Shown here: positions 36,705 to 46,354 of the stretch, in pieces
Position numbering within the stretch: position 1 is the first letter of the stretch
Layout of the letters: each line of letters opens with the position of its first letter
Assembly (NCBI GenBank): GCA_016744705.1
Contig: JADGDU010000002.1
Location: 62,001 to 126,000, forward strand
DNA from: Candidatus Krumholzibacteriia bacterium
Lineage (GTDB): Bacteria > Krumholzibacteriota > Krumholzibacteriia > LZORAL124-64-63
Direction of reading: 5' to 3'
DNA: 64,000 nt
The notes under the pieces: model-generated
Seen by the model: the letters and a program-made list of their open reading frames with translations, nothing else
Told to the model about the DNA's origin: nothing
Database searches by the model: none
Translations under genes and position numbers: made by a program

Positions 36705-37757
36705 ATGATATTTTTGAGAACATACGGATTGATCATTCTCCTGGTCATCCTCATAACCTTTCTGCATTACACTCATGAATCTCACCTGCATGAACTGCAC
36801 GGAGTTTACAAACTCTTCTTTTTCCTGCCGATCATTCTGGGTGGATTTCGCGGCGGCAAAGCCGGGGGCCTTTTGGTAAGTCTGGCTGTGGGTGTGGCTT
36901 TTTATCCCCATGCCTTCATATCATCCTGTAGTTCCTGTGGATCCACTGTGGACAAAATTATCGAGATGGCTCTTTACCTGGGAGTGGGACTTCTGACCGG
37001 CACCCTGAGCGACCATCTCCTCCATGCCCGCAATGACCTGCAACACACCCTGACAGAAAAATCAGCCATGGAGGCTGAATTGATGCGCTCCACCAGGCTG
37101 GCGGCCGTGGGCCAACTGTCGGCGGGTCTGGCTCATGAAATTCGTAATCCTCTGGCCAGCATTCAAGGCTCGGCCGAAGTTTTGGCCGATGACTTTGATC
37201 CCCAACACCCCAAGGGCCGCATGCTCACCATTCTCATGGATGAAGCCCGGCGACTGAATGCTGTGCTCACCCGTTTTCTGGAATTTGCAAGGGTTGAACC
37301 CGGGGAAAGAGAATCCTTTGATTTGCAAAAAGAAGCCCACGCCGTGGCGGACATGATTCGGCATCATCCTGAATTCAGTTCGGTTGTTTGTAACGTTAGG
37401 GCCGAAGCTCACCCTCACCGCGCCATAGGCAACCGGGAACAAATCCGGCAGGTTCTCTTAAACCTGGCCCTGAATGGAGCCATGGCCAGTGGCCCTGAGG
37501 GAAAAATCACATTTAGCCTGCAAAACCGGGCCAACCAATGCTGGTGTGAAGTCATAGACACCGGGTCAGGATTCACCTCCGAAGCCAGACAACAGTTCGG
37601 CACACCTTTTTTCAGCACCAAAACTCAGGGCACAGGCCTGGGTCTGGCCACAAGCCTGAAAATTGTTCAGGATCAGAGTGGAACCCTGGAGCCTGGAAGT
37701 TCTGCCCTGGGTGGCGGTAAGGTCACCCTCAAACTGCCTCTGGCCCCCGCGGAATAA
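36705..37757 (+). CDS. NtrB-like membrane sensor histidine kinase
   Basis: A 350-residue kinase from ATG 36705. Three to four N-terminal hydrophobic helices (about residues 5-105) form a DUF4118-like membrane part, with a Cys/Ser-rich loop SSCSSCGST. A linker follows, then HisKA with His144 in AGLAHEIRNPLASIQG, and the ATPase domain with DTGSGF, GTGLGLATS; the N box reads LNLALNGAMA. The frame could extend to a TTG at 36627, but a -10 box lies there. No receiver or regulator is adjacent, so this is an orphan kinase. The Cys loop could sense metal or redox; this is a guess. Confidence 0.85.
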   Translation: MIFLRTYGLIILLVILITFLHYTHESHLHELHGVYKLFFFLPIILGGFRGGKAGGLLVSLAVGVAFYPHAFISSCSSCGSTVDKIIEMALYLGVGLLTGTLSDHLLHARNDLQHTLTEKSAMEAELMRSTRLAAVGQLSAGLAHEIRNPLASIQGSAEVLADDFDPQHPKGRMLTILMDEARRLNAVLTRFLEFARVEPGERESFDLQKEAHAVADMIRHHPEFSSVVCNVRAEAHPHRAIGNREQIRQVLLNLALNGAMASGPEGKITFSLQNRANQCWCEVIDTGSGFTSEARQQFGTPFFSTKTQGTGLGLATSLKIVQDQSGTLEPGSSALGGGKVTLKLPLAPAE

Positions 37758-37855
37758 TGCCCCACCCGCCTGATTTTATGTTATAATTACGAGAGTTATC
37801 ATTTGGTCCGTTCGCCCCCCCTTTACGGATCTTTTTTTCTTGCCCGGAGGCTGAA

Positions 37856-40420
37856 ATGACCCGCCGTGTTCTGTCCCTGCTTGCCCTTGTGGCTCTCATC
37901 GTCCCCGCCCTGTTGATGGGCCCCTCCCCAGAGCCCACCAAAGGCCGTGAGCCCTCTATGGCTCCCAATATGTGGTTCTTCAACCAACGGGCCTATCCCC
38001 ACGGTGAGATCAAACAGGAAAGTTTCCGCCTGGCCATCGACCAGGCCACGGAAAAGAAAAAGGAAGCCCGGGACTTACGCGCCTCAGGACAAAAAAACCT
38101 GCACCGCGACACCACCTGGGATGAACGCGGCCCCGTGAACATCGGCGGGCGTGTCACCGACCTGGCCGTGCACCCCACCGACGCCAACACCGCCTACGCC
38201 GCCATGGCCAGCGGGGGCGTCTTCAAAACCAGCAACGGTGGCGTGGACTGGGTTCCTTTATTTGATGACGAAGCCTCCCTCAGTTGTGGCGCCGTCGCCA
38301 TCGATCCCGGTAACCCCGAAACTGTTTGGGTGGGTACAGGCGAAGCCAACGCCGGCAGTTACAGTTTCTTCGGTTTGGGCATATACCGATCTGATGATGG
38401 CGGATCCAGCTGGCAGAACAAAGGACTGGCCGAGGGACGATACATTGCCCGCATTGCCGTCGATCCCATCGACAGCGACAAAGTCTTTACAGCCGTGACC
38501 GGCAAGCTGTTTGGCACCGGCCCCAACCGCGGTGTTTACCGCACCGCCGATGGCGGCGACAATTGGGAACGCTGTTTCGCCCTGACCGATTCCACAGCGG
38601 CCATCGATCTGGTCATGAATCCTGAAAACCCGGACATCCTTTACGTTGCCATGTGGGAACGAACCCGAGGACTGACTTACCGCCACAGCGGTGGCCCCAC
38701 CAGTGGCATCTGGCGCACCACCGATGGTGGCGACAACTGGGAACACCTGACCACAGGTTTGCCCGGAGGCAGCAACGGCCGCATCGGCATCACCCTGTGT
38801 TCCTCTCAGCCGGATGTCCTTTACACCGTTTACGCCGACCCTTCAGGATATTATTCAGGCGCCTACAAAACCACCAACGGCGGCGACAGCTGGACCAATG
38901 CCGGGTCTTCCAGTTTGAGCAATGTTTACAGCAGTTACGGCTGGTGGTTTGGCAACATTCGCGTGGACCCCTCCAACGCCAACAACGTCTTTATTTTGGG
39001 CCTGCCATTTTATCGGTCAACCAATGGCGGCCTCTCCTGGTATGAAGAAGGCTCCAACATGCACGTGGACCACCACGCTATGGCCTTTGCCCCCAGCCAA
39101 CCCAGCAAAGTGTATGAAGGAAATGACGGGGGCTTGTATTACAGCAATGACAGCGGCGGCAACTGGACCAAAGTCAACAACCAACCCACCAGTCAATTTT
39201 ACGCCATCGCCATCGACGAACAATACCCTGAGCGCCTGTACGGAGGCACCCAGGACAACGGCACCTGGCGTACCATGAGCGGCAATCTTGACGACTGGGA
39301 TCATATCCTGGGCGGAGATGGTTTTCATTGTCTGGTAGACCCCACCGACAACAGCATCATTTTTGCGGAATACCAGAACGGCGGGCTGAACAAAAGCACC
39401 AACGGCGGCTCCTATTTCTCTGGAGCCATGGACGGTGTCTCCGGCAGCGACCGCATCAACTGGTCCATGCCGGTGATCATGGATCCCGTGACACCCACCA
39501 CAATGTACCTGGGCACCCATCGCGTTTATAAAAGCACCAATCAGGGTGACGACTGGAATGCCATCAGCGCAGACCTCACCGGGGGCGACCAAGGCGCCGG
39601 ATTTGGCACCATCACCACGTTGGCCAGTGCTCCCTCCAGCCCAGCCAATGTCCTGGTGGGCACAGATGACGGCCGTGTCTGGAAATACTCACCCCTCTTT
39701 GGCGGCTGGACCTTGATCTCCTCGTCCCTGCCCAATCGCTGGGTTACTCGGGTAGCTTACGACCCCAACAATTCCAACATCATCTATGCCACCTTCAGCG
39801 GCATGCGCTGGGAAGAAAATGAAGGCCATGTCTTCAAAAGCACCAACGGCGGAACCCAATGGACCGACATCAGTGGCGACCTGCCCGACGCCCCGGTCAA
39901 CTGCGCCGTCATTGACCCCGGCCTGGAAAACACTCTTTATGTGGGAACCGATGTGGGCTGCTACTTCACCACAAATAATGGAACCGATTGGCATGTGCTC
40001 GGAGATGGACTGCCCAATGTTCCCGTGTTGGATATGAAGTATCACGCCGGCACCCAAACACTGGTGGCAGGCACCCACGGCCGCAGTATGTTCAGTCTGA
40101 CGCTGCCTATTTCCACGGGCGTTGATGATACTCCCGTCTTGGCTGGTGGATTTAACCTGTCCAACCACCCCAACCCTTTCAACCCCCTGACTACTATTTC
40201 TTTCACTCTGGAGAAATCAGGCACCGTTTCGGTGGATGTGATTGATCTGCGGGGGCATCTGGTGGATCGCCTGCACCAAGGAAGTCTGGATGAGGGCCAG
40301 CATGAATTACGCTGGAATGGACAATCCCAGGCAGGCCTGGACATGCCCAGCGGACTGTACTTTGTACAGATAAAATCAGATGGGCAGACTGCTCGTCAGA
40401 AAATGACCCTGGTGCGTTAA
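37856..40420 (+). CDS. Secreted Asp-box (BNR/sortilin-like) beta-propeller with FlgD-like sorting domain
   Basis: An 854-residue exported protein with a signal peptide (about residues 1-21). About eleven Asp-box repeats of the S-x-D/N-G-G-x-x-W kind are visible (SNGGVDW, SDDGGSSW, TADGGDNW, TTDGGDNW, TTNGGDSW, STNGGLSW, STNQGDDW, STNGGTQW and others), fitting the VPS10/BNR double propeller. The last 85 residues have NHPNPFNPLTTISFTL, DLRGHLVD and SGLYFVQI, the same sorting domain as the subtilase. These proteins are often large surface glycan- or protein-binding factors; no catalytic residues are seen. CGGAGG lies five bases before the ATG. The stop overlaps the convergent arfB by 4 bases. 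Confidence 0.9.
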   Translation: MTRRVLSLLALVALIVPALLMGPSPEPTKGREPSMAPNMWFFNQRAYPHGEIKQESFRLAIDQATEKKKEARDLRASGQKNLHRDTTWDERGPVNIGGRVTDLAVHPTDANTAYAAMASGGVFKTSNGGVDWVPLFDDEASLSCGAVAIDPGNPETVWVGTGEANAGSYSFFGLGIYRSDDGGSSWQNKGLAEGRYIARIAVDPIDSDKVFTAVTGKLFGTGPNRGVYRTADGGDNWERCFALTDSTAAIDLVMNPENPDILYVAMWERTRGLTYRHSGGPTSGIWRTTDGGDNWEHLTTGLPGGSNGRIGITLCSSQPDVLYTVYADPSGYYSGAYKTTNGGDSWTNAGSSSLSNVYSSYGWWFGNIRVDPSNANNVFILGLPFYRSTNGGLSWYEEGSNMHVDHHAMAFAPSQPSKVYEGNDGGLYYSNDSGGNWTKVNNQPTSQFYAIAIDEQYPERLYGGTQDNGTWRTMSGNLDDWDHILGGDGFHCLVDPTDNSIIFAEYQNGGLNKSTNGGSYFSGAMDGVSGSDRINWSMPVIMDPVTPTTMYLGTHRVYKSTNQGDDWNAISADLTGGDQGAGFGTITTLASAPSSPANVLVGTDDGRVWKYSPLFGGWTLISSSLPNRWVTRVAYDPNNSNIIYATFSGMRWEENEGHVFKSTNGGTQWTDISGDLPDAPVNCAVIDPGLENTLYVGTDVGCYFTTNNGTDWHVLGDGLPNVPVLDMKYHAGTQTLVAGTHGRSMFSLTLPISTGVDDTPVLAGGFNLSNHPNPFNPLTTISFTLEKSGTVSVDVIDLRGHLVDRLHQGSLDEGQHELRWNGQSQAGLDMPSGLYFVQIKSDGQTARQKMTLVR

Positions 40421-40842
40421 TCGTACTTTTTACCGCGTTGCCTTTTAACGTCGGCACGCTTCTTCTTGTCATCCAGGCGCCTTTGCCTGGATGCCCGGGT
40501 GGGTTTTGTCCTGCGGCGCGGCTTGGGGGGCACCAGAGCCTCACGAACCAGAGCAGCCAACCTCTGGGTCACCTCTTCCCTGTTGCGGTGCTGACTGCGG
40601 TTGGAATCGGCGGCCAGCAACAGGTCGCCATCATCGGTCAGACGGGTAGCCAGCACATTCATCACCCGCCTTTTTAAAAAATCTGACAAGGCACTGGTGG
40701 AGGGAATATTCCAGCGAACCTGAATGCGGGAATCGGTTTTATTGACGTGCTGGCCGCCAGGTCCCGAAGAACGGCTTGCGGTGTATTGCAACTCAGAACC
40801 TGGAATAACAACCAGGTCATTGATGATAATATCGTCGGACAT
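40417..40842 (-). CDS. arfB: Ribosome-rescue peptidyl-tRNA hydrolase ArfB (YaeJ)
   Basis: A 141-residue release-factor-like protein. The catalytic GGQ is Gly29-Gly30-Gln31 in SGPGGQHVNK. The C-terminal tail is very basic (RRRTKPTRASRQRR ... KKKRADVKRQRGKKYD), as needed to enter the empty mRNA channel. ArfB frees stalled ribosomes that lack a stop codon. ATG 40842 follows GGGAG by five bases; the upstream ATG at 40854 lies before that ribosome site. Full-length and intact. Confidence 0.95.
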   Translation of the reverse strand: MSDDIIINDLVVIPGSELQYTASRSSGPGGQHVNKTDSRIQVRWNIPSTSALSDFLKRRVMNVLATRLTDDGDLLLAADSNRSQHRNREEVTQRLAALVREALVPPKPRRRTKPTRASRQRRLDDKKKRADVKRQRGKKYD

Positions 40843-40935
40843 GTTTTCTCCCATGGCGGCTAAAAAGAAACTTCAGCGTTATACTAGCAGATGCTTTCAA
40901 ACAGTTAAAAACAAAAACTCAGGAGGTTGCCCTTC

Positions 40936-41286
40936 GTGATCATTCGCAAATTGGACCAAGTGGAAAAGACTGGTGTGGATATTCCAGGAGTCAAAGGGAT
41001 CACCAAGCAGCTGGTGCTGGGCAGCAGCGATGGTGTACCCAATTTCAGTATCCGGGTATTCACCCTCGAACCGGGTGGACACTCCCCCCATCACACTCAT
41101 GAAGTAGAACATTTAAACGTGATTTTATCAGGACAGGGCGCCTTGATGGATGAGAGTGGCGCGGCCAACCCCTTGATTCAGGGTGACTTTGCTTTTGTGG
41201 CGCCTCATGAAGTGCATCAATTTCGGAATACTTCCGAGACTGAAGATTTCGTCTTTATTTGCGCTGTGCCCAAGGAATATGAGTGA
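40936..41286 (+). CDS. Small cupin-domain protein
   Basis: A 116-residue single-domain cupin. Motif 1 is GGHSPHHTHEVEHLNVILSG with the metal-binding His/His/Glu set, and motif 2 is GDFAFVAPHEVHQFRN with the last His. The GTG at 40936 lies nine bases after AGGAGG and is chosen over a TTG that directly abuts the ribosome site. Small cupins serve as dioxygenases, isomerases or metal/ligand binders; the substrate cannot be told. Its stop overlaps the next gene's GTG (GTGA). Confidence 0.87.
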   Translation: MIIRKLDQVEKTGVDIPGVKGITKQLVLGSSDGVPNFSIRVFTLEPGGHSPHHTHEVEHLNVILSGQGALMDESGAANPLIQGDFAFVAPHEVHQFRNTSETEDFVFICAVPKEYE

Positions 41287-41792
41287 TCTTGAAATATCTC
41301 TCAGGGTACTCCGAATCACTCACCACACAGGTCCAGCAATTGATAGCCCAAAAGAACTTGGGATCGCTGCTGTTGGACAAATATCCTCATTCTCATGAAA
41401 TCAGAAACGAAAAGGCCCTCTACGAATACACGGTGGATATTAAAAACCGTTACATGCGCAAAACACCAGCTCTGAACAAAGTATGTTACGATCCCAAAAT
41501 CCATGTCATCGACCATGCCTTGGGCCAGCATAAAAGGATTTCCCGGGTCCAAGGATCCAAACTGAAATCTAAAAACGAGATTCGGGTGGCCTCGGTTTTT
41601 AGAAAGGCGCCTCAGGCTTTCCTGGATATGATTCTGATCCACGAGCTGGCCCACTTCAAAGAGTCCACGCATAACAAGGCCTTTTATAAGCTTTGCCTGC
41701 ACATGAACCCGCAATACCATCAACTGGAATTTGATCTGCGCCTTTACCTCACCCATCTGGACTTGGTGGGCGAGCTATATAATATTGAATAA
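41283..41792 (+). CDS. YgjP-like (DUF45) zinc metallopeptidase
   Basis: A 169-residue protein with the YgjP/DUF45 zinc site IHELAHFKESTHNKAF: His120, Glu121, His124 and the third ligand His130. The N-terminal half is basic, with IKNRYMRKTPALN. Family members are cytoplasmic SprT/WLM-related proteins of uncertain role, possibly in protein quality control. The start is a GTG at 41283 that overlaps the cupin stop, so the two are translationally coupled; the pairing itself is not one I know. Confidence 0.85.
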   Translation: MILKYLSGYSESLTTQVQQLIAQKNLGSLLLDKYPHSHEIRNEKALYEYTVDIKNRYMRKTPALNKVCYDPKIHVIDHALGQHKRISRVQGSKLKSKNEIRVASVFRKAPQAFLDMILIHELAHFKESTHNKAFYKLCLHMNPQYHQLEFDLRLYLTHLDLVGELYNIE

Positions 41793-41821
41793 TCAAACTT
41801 GGCCAAAGCCAATAGCCTCTA

Positions 41822-43540
41822 TCACGCCAGACTATCAACCACTAAGAACTTTTCGATCATTGATTTCAATTCCTTGATACGCACAGGCTTGGAAAGATAC
41901 TCATCCATACCCACCTCAAGACACTTTTCGCGAGACCCAATCATGGCACTGGCCGTCAAGGCAATGATAGTGGTGGAAGCCGCGTCATGGGACATGGCCC
42001 GGATCTCTTTGGTGGCCTCCAGTCCGTCCAGAACCGGCATGTGAATGTCTATCAGAATGATGTCGAAATTAGTGTATTGCAAAAGGTCCACGGCCTCTTG
42101 GCCATTCTTGGCCAGTTCTGCATAATGCCCCAATTTTTCCAGAACACGCATAGTCATGAGCTGGTTGATGGGATTGTCTTCAACCAGCAAAACTCTGGTG
42201 ACCATATCGGTGTTGGGTGATTCTTCTACCTGGCACGAGGCCTCTGGTCGGGATGGATCCATGACCGGAAGAATTGGGAAATATACCTGAAAACGACTTC
42301 CGGCTCCCACTTCACTTTCCACATGGACCGAGCCATCCATGGCATCCAGAATACGCTTCACCACCGCCAGTCCCAACCCCCCACCATCTGTCTGTTTTCC
42401 TATGGTGCCATCCACTTGTTCAAATTTTTCGAAAACCCGAACCATGTCGTCCTGGTGAATCCCCCGACCAGTGTCGGCAACAAGGAGCTGCATAGTCCTG
42501 GAGCCATCTTCGTCCTGATGCCCTGAACAGGTCACTTTGATTCCACCCTCATCGGAGAACTTGATGGCATTGTCGATCAAATTCATCAGCAACTGCGAAA
42601 TGCGATGTTTGTCCCCTTTAACTTTTTGAGGCAAAGCGGAATCAATTTCGACTTTAAGGCAAAGCCCTTTGGCCTTGGCGTCCCCTGCCAGGGAATCAAC
42701 CGCAAAATTTAAGCACTCCCGGAGATCATATTCTTCCTGAGCCAAGACCATCGGACCAACATCAGCGTGAGAGAGGTCCAGAATATCACTCACCAAACGG
42801 TACAAATTATTGGCCGAAAATTGGGCCGTCTCCAGACATGACTTTGGCGAGGAAGCCAGCTCATCCAGCATGGCCAATTCAAGATTGGCAATAATTCCGT
42901 TCAGAGGTGTGCGCAATTCGTGGCTCATATTGGCAATAAATTCACTCTTGATTTTGATGGAAACTTCCGCTTCACGGGCGCGGGTGTCTGCTTCCAAAGA
43001 AGACAAATTGAGCCGCTCAATTTCCAACCGCCCATGAGCATGCCCCACCAGCGTGCCTACTCTCTTCAGCAACCGTAAATGTTCAGGCCCGAAAAAAGAC
43101 CTTTCTTTGCTGAAAAAGATGATGCAGATGTGAGATTTCTTATATTGAAGAGGAACACACATGCAGGAAACCTGGTCCATCTCATCTCGGACCAAATTAA
43201 AAGAAGAGCTTCGTTGAAGATCGAACAAACGGAGCGCCTTACCTGCCAAGGCCCGGGGAGGAATTTCTGTTGTTTTCCAGGGCAGATTTGCAATTCCCCG
43301 GGAAGTAGAAGCCAGCACTTCCAGTTCCTCTTCCTCGATCAAAAGTAAAATACCTTCTTCGCATTGGATATATTCAAAAATGAAATCCATAGCCACTTGG
43401 AATGATTGGCGCGAATCCTTCGCCTTTTGAACTTCCCCGAGACAGGACAACAGAGTCTCCGCCTCACTGCGTCCCTGGCGTTCACGATCCAGAGATCGCT
43501 GTAACTCCATTATTGATTCCCGCAAATTTCCCGGTTCCAT
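41822..43540 (-). CDS. Soluble GAF-domain hybrid histidine kinase with receiver
   Basis: A 572-residue protein without membrane helices. A coiled-coil start (1-35) leads to a GAF domain (about 45-180, with RGIANLP and VSCMCVPLQYK). HisKA has His207 in ANMSHELRTPLNG, and the ATPase domain has NLIDNAIKFS, DTGRGI and GGGLGLAVV. A receiver follows with Asp498 in ILIDIHMPVLDG and Lys in YLSKPVRI. AGGGG lies seven bases before the ATG at 43540. It begins 10 bases after the FIST gene, so the pair is an operon in which FIST probably senses a small ligand and passes the signal to this kinase. Confidence 0.9.
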   Translation of the reverse strand: MEPGNLRESIMELQRSLDRERQGRSEAETLLSCLGEVQKAKDSRQSFQVAMDFIFEYIQCEEGILLLIEEEELEVLASTSRGIANLPWKTTEIPPRALAGKALRLFDLQRSSSFNLVRDEMDQVSCMCVPLQYKKSHICIIFFSKERSFFGPEHLRLLKRVGTLVGHAHGRLEIERLNLSSLEADTRAREAEVSIKIKSEFIANMSHELRTPLNGIIANLELAMLDELASSPKSCLETAQFSANNLYRLVSDILDLSHADVGPMVLAQEEYDLRECLNFAVDSLAGDAKAKGLCLKVEIDSALPQKVKGDKHRISQLLMNLIDNAIKFSDEGGIKVTCSGHQDEDGSRTMQLLVADTGRGIHQDDMVRVFEKFEQVDGTIGKQTDGGGLGLAVVKRILDAMDGSVHVESEVGAGSRFQVYFPILPVMDPSRPEASCQVEESPNTDMVTRVLLVEDNPINQLMTMRVLEKLGHYAELAKNGQEAVDLLQYTNFDIILIDIHMPVLDGLEATKEIRAMSHDAASTTIIALTASAMIGSREKCLEVGMDEYLSKPVRIKELKSMIEKFLVVDSLA

Positions 43541-43550
43541 CCGACAACCC

Positions 43551-44810
43551 CTATATTATTTCAGAATCTCGAAAAAGGACGACCGAAATCATCAAATTTC
43601 CGTGGGCGTTTTCCTGAGCCAGGTGGCATCCTTGCTCGCCAAAAGTGAATGTCCCCAGAAACGGATCACCGTCCAGGGCATGATTGATTTTCTGTACAAC
43701 CTGCGGCAACATCTCATCCACGGTGAGCATACATCCGGCGCAGTAGACCACGACTCCTCCCAAAACGGGAGAGTTCGGGTTAAGGCAAGCTTGGCGTGCT
43801 GATGCAGCCACATGTTCAGCCCTATCCACCAGTTGTTCCCGTTCGCTCTCCATCATTACCAGTTTCGTCCCGGTCGCGATTTCTGCAAACATCCTCAGGG
43901 AGCCATCAGTATCCATATTGGCCGGATGAGTAAGAGTGAAATGATCTACTCCACCAATATCATCCACCTTGTAGCCCAAGGGGGCCAATGCTGATTCAGC
44001 GAGGATATTCCCACCTTCGGCAACCCACTTCGAGAACCGGCCACCCGACCATTGGTTATAGACTTCCGAGGCTGGCTTTCCATCGATGGAAATGATTTTT
44101 CGACCCTCTGCCTCAGTGACCGTTCCGTTGTGAGCGGTGGGATCATAACCACTGTGAAAGGCCAGGCTGGTTTCCACCGTGGGAAACAAAACAGTCACTA
44201 CCACCCCATCCTCATAGGTGTTGTGGCCTGCAATCTGAGACCATTGTCCAGCAATGTTGTTATCCGCTGAACTTCCTCCTGCAACGGGTACTCTGGTCCC
44301 CACCACCTCGGCTATCCCTTTCAAAAGGCCCTCTTCCATGCCCGGGGCCGAACTGATCCAAACTAAAGAAGGAGTTTCGTCCGGGCGCCCTGAATTTTCC
44401 AGGGCCTGCTCTAAGGCAGCAGCAGCCGCTTTCCGCGGCGAGTCTCCAATTTCAGCTCCCCCCACCCCATAAGCACCTTCGGGGTCGGAGATAACAAACA
44501 AGCCGAAGGCGGGAGAATTATTCCCCCAAACACCTTCTTCGTTCATTATTGACCGGCAAGATGAGCTGCCCTGGAAACAGGATTCAAGACCTGCCAACTT
44601 GACGGACTCGGCAATGCAGTCTGGATTATGAGCTTCCGTATAAAAGGCCAATACCCAGGTGGCAGATTCCACCAATTCCGAACCTAATATGTCCAGACAG
44701 TCGTGCACCGCTTCCGTTGTATCTGTTGCCACCGAGGTGGCTGTACCACAACGGAAATCAGACGCCGTACTAATTGAGATTTTTTTCACTGATGCAGATG
44801 AAAACGACAA
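43551..44810 (-). CDS. FIST-domain (FIST_N plus FIST_C) sensor protein
   Basis: A 419-residue cytoplasmic protein with both FIST modules: FIST_N (about 30-230; GCSSxG-like SSSCRSIM, VAGGSSADN) and FIST_C (about 245-400; LGGVVVYCAGCMLTV, FLGTFTFGEQGC). FIST proteins bind small ligands such as amino acids and act with signalling partners. The start is a TTG at 44810, supported by AAAGGAG six bases upstream and no better ATG. It is followed after 10 bases by the GAF hybrid kinase. The Cys-x2-Cys in YCAGCM and the late Gly-Cys are worth noting for metal or redox sensing. Confidence 0.9.
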   Translation of the reverse strand: MSFSSASVKKISISTASDFRCGTATSVATDTTEAVHDCLDILGSELVESATWVLAFYTEAHNPDCIAESVKLAGLESCFQGSSSCRSIMNEEGVWGNNSPAFGLFVISDPEGAYGVGGAEIGDSPRKAAAAALEQALENSGRPDETPSLVWISSAPGMEEGLLKGIAEVVGTRVPVAGGSSADNNIAGQWSQIAGHNTYEDGVVVTVLFPTVETSLAFHSGYDPTAHNGTVTEAEGRKIISIDGKPASEVYNQWSGGRFSKWVAEGGNILAESALAPLGYKVDDIGGVDHFTLTHPANMDTDGSLRMFAEIATGTKLVMMESEREQLVDRAEHVAASARQACLNPNSPVLGGVVVYCAGCMLTVDEMLPQVVQKINHALDGDPFLGTFTFGEQGCHLAQENAHGNLMISVVLFRDSEII

Positions 44811-44895
44811 TGTTTACTCCTTTGTCCTTCTCATCGGTTTATTCTGCTAATACTTGAAGAATATCCTTATGAAAATTCAGTGATTCAGGAATAAC

Positions 44896-44936
44896 AAAAA
44901 GCCCGCTGAAAGGTCCAACCTTCCAACGGGCTTTTT
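44896..44936 (-). terminator. Rho-independent terminator of dpaL
   Basis: AAAAAGCCCG (44896-44905) and CGGGCTTTTT (44927-44936) pair perfectly, with a further AAGG/CCTT helix inside. The arms are symmetrical, so the element may also insulate the FIST operon on the other side. It lies 25 bases after the dpaL stop. Confidence 0.9.
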
Positions 44937-44961
44937 CATCAAAGCATTGTTTTCGTGCCAG

Positions 44962-46215
44962 TTATTTCACTGTTTCGTCACTCCAGAAATCTTTGGGCAC
45001 GGGGTCTGCACCTTCCCAAATGATTTGACGGAAATGCACAGGGTCTGTATTGCCCTCTGTATTGAGGAAAAGGATTTGCGAATCTTCATTAATATCGAGG
45101 TAGTCCCTCAATTCTTCAGCGCCATTCTCTTTCAGAACCGCCACCAAAGCACCTAAAGTGACCGCTCCAGATTCTCCGGAGACAACCATGGGATCGCCGG
45201 CCAGTGGCGTGGCATAAATTCTCATACCTTTGGCCGCCAGATAGTCAGGACAGGTCATGAAGGCATCCGCACAATCTTTAAGAACTTCCCAGGCAATGGG
45301 ACTGGGCTCACCACAGGCCAGACCAGCCATGATGGTATCCAAACTGCCACCAATATTGTGCGGTTGGCCATCATTTTGCTTGGCCGAGTGGTATAAGCAA
45401 TCCGCATTTTCAGGCTCAACCACAATGCACTTTGGCGCATCCTGACCGAACAAACTGTGGTAATAACCGATAACAGCAGCAGCCAAAGCCCCCACACCAG
45501 CTTGTACAAAGACGTGGGTGGGCTTGGAGATTCCTTGAGAAGAGAATTGTTCCTGGATCTCAGCCATCATGGTGGTGTAACCCTGCATGATCCAATTGGG
45601 GACGGTGGTGTAGCCTTCCCATGAAGTATCGGAAACCACTTCCCAACCATTCTCGTTGGCATCAATCACGATTTGTCTCACTGCGTCATCATAGTTGCCT
45701 TCAATCACCTTAACGATGGCCCCGTTATTTTTGATGGCGTTGATTCGGGGCAGGGAGGTATCAGAGTGCACGTAGATGACGCACTTATGTCCTAATTTGC
45801 TGGCGGCCCAAGCGATGCCACGTCCATGGTTACCATCTGTAGCCGAAGCAAAAGTAATCTCACCCAGTTTGTCCTTGGCTTCTTTGGAAGTGAGGAACTC
45901 ATAGGACATTTCACTGTCCGGCAAGTTGAGTTTTTCCTGCATGAAGCGATAAATAGCAAATGAGCCGCCCAAAACTTTAAATGAGCTCAACTCCAACCGG
46001 ACAGCTTCATCTTTCACCCAAATTCCGCCTGCGCCCAACATGTGCGCCAAATTGGACAAGCTGCGCAGCGGTGTCATTTTAAAGCCAGGAATTTGCCTGT
46101 GGAATTTTCGAGCCACCCGAGAAACTTCAACAGGGAACATCTCCTTGCTGGTGGTGACATCCTTGACGGCTTTTTTGTTTAGAACCCATTTTATATCTGG
46201 GGCTTGATTCTTCAT
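44962..46215 (-). CDS. dpaL: Diaminopropionate ammonia-lyase
   Basis: A 417-residue fold-type II PLP enzyme. Lys80 in SSFKVLGG binds PLP; Asp127 in SATDGNHG and Asp196 in SDTSWEGY correspond to the two acids used on the D and L substrate forms in the family. The reaction turns 2,3-diaminopropionate into pyruvate and two ammonia. The enzyme is cytoplasmic and typical of amino-acid users. GTGGAG precedes ATG 46215 by five to six bases. It is monocistronic, with its own terminator. Ammonia release would fit the Rh/Amt channel further right, but no direct link is shown. Confidence 0.93.
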   Translation of the reverse strand: MKNQAPDIKWVLNKKAVKDVTTSKEMFPVEVSRVARKFHRQIPGFKMTPLRSLSNLAHMLGAGGIWVKDEAVRLELSSFKVLGGSFAIYRFMQEKLNLPDSEMSYEFLTSKEAKDKLGEITFASATDGNHGRGIAWAASKLGHKCVIYVHSDTSLPRINAIKNNGAIVKVIEGNYDDAVRQIVIDANENGWEVVSDTSWEGYTTVPNWIMQGYTTMMAEIQEQFSSQGISKPTHVFVQAGVGALAAAVIGYYHSLFGQDAPKCIVVEPENADCLYHSAKQNDGQPHNIGGSLDTIMAGLACGEPSPIAWEVLKDCADAFMTCPDYLAAKGMRIYATPLAGDPMVVSGESGAVTLGALVAVLKENGAEELRDYLDINEDSQILFLNTEGNTDPVHFRQIIWEGADPVPKDFWSDETVK

Positions 46216-46354
46216 GATTTCTCCACGGAATGGGTTTGAATGACACCGAGGCTATGATCCATACTTAAAGTTTGGGCTGCCTTCAACCTAAATATAATAC
46301 CTAAAATGGCTAAAATCCGGGCTGGCACAAATTATTTGATATTATAAAATTAAT

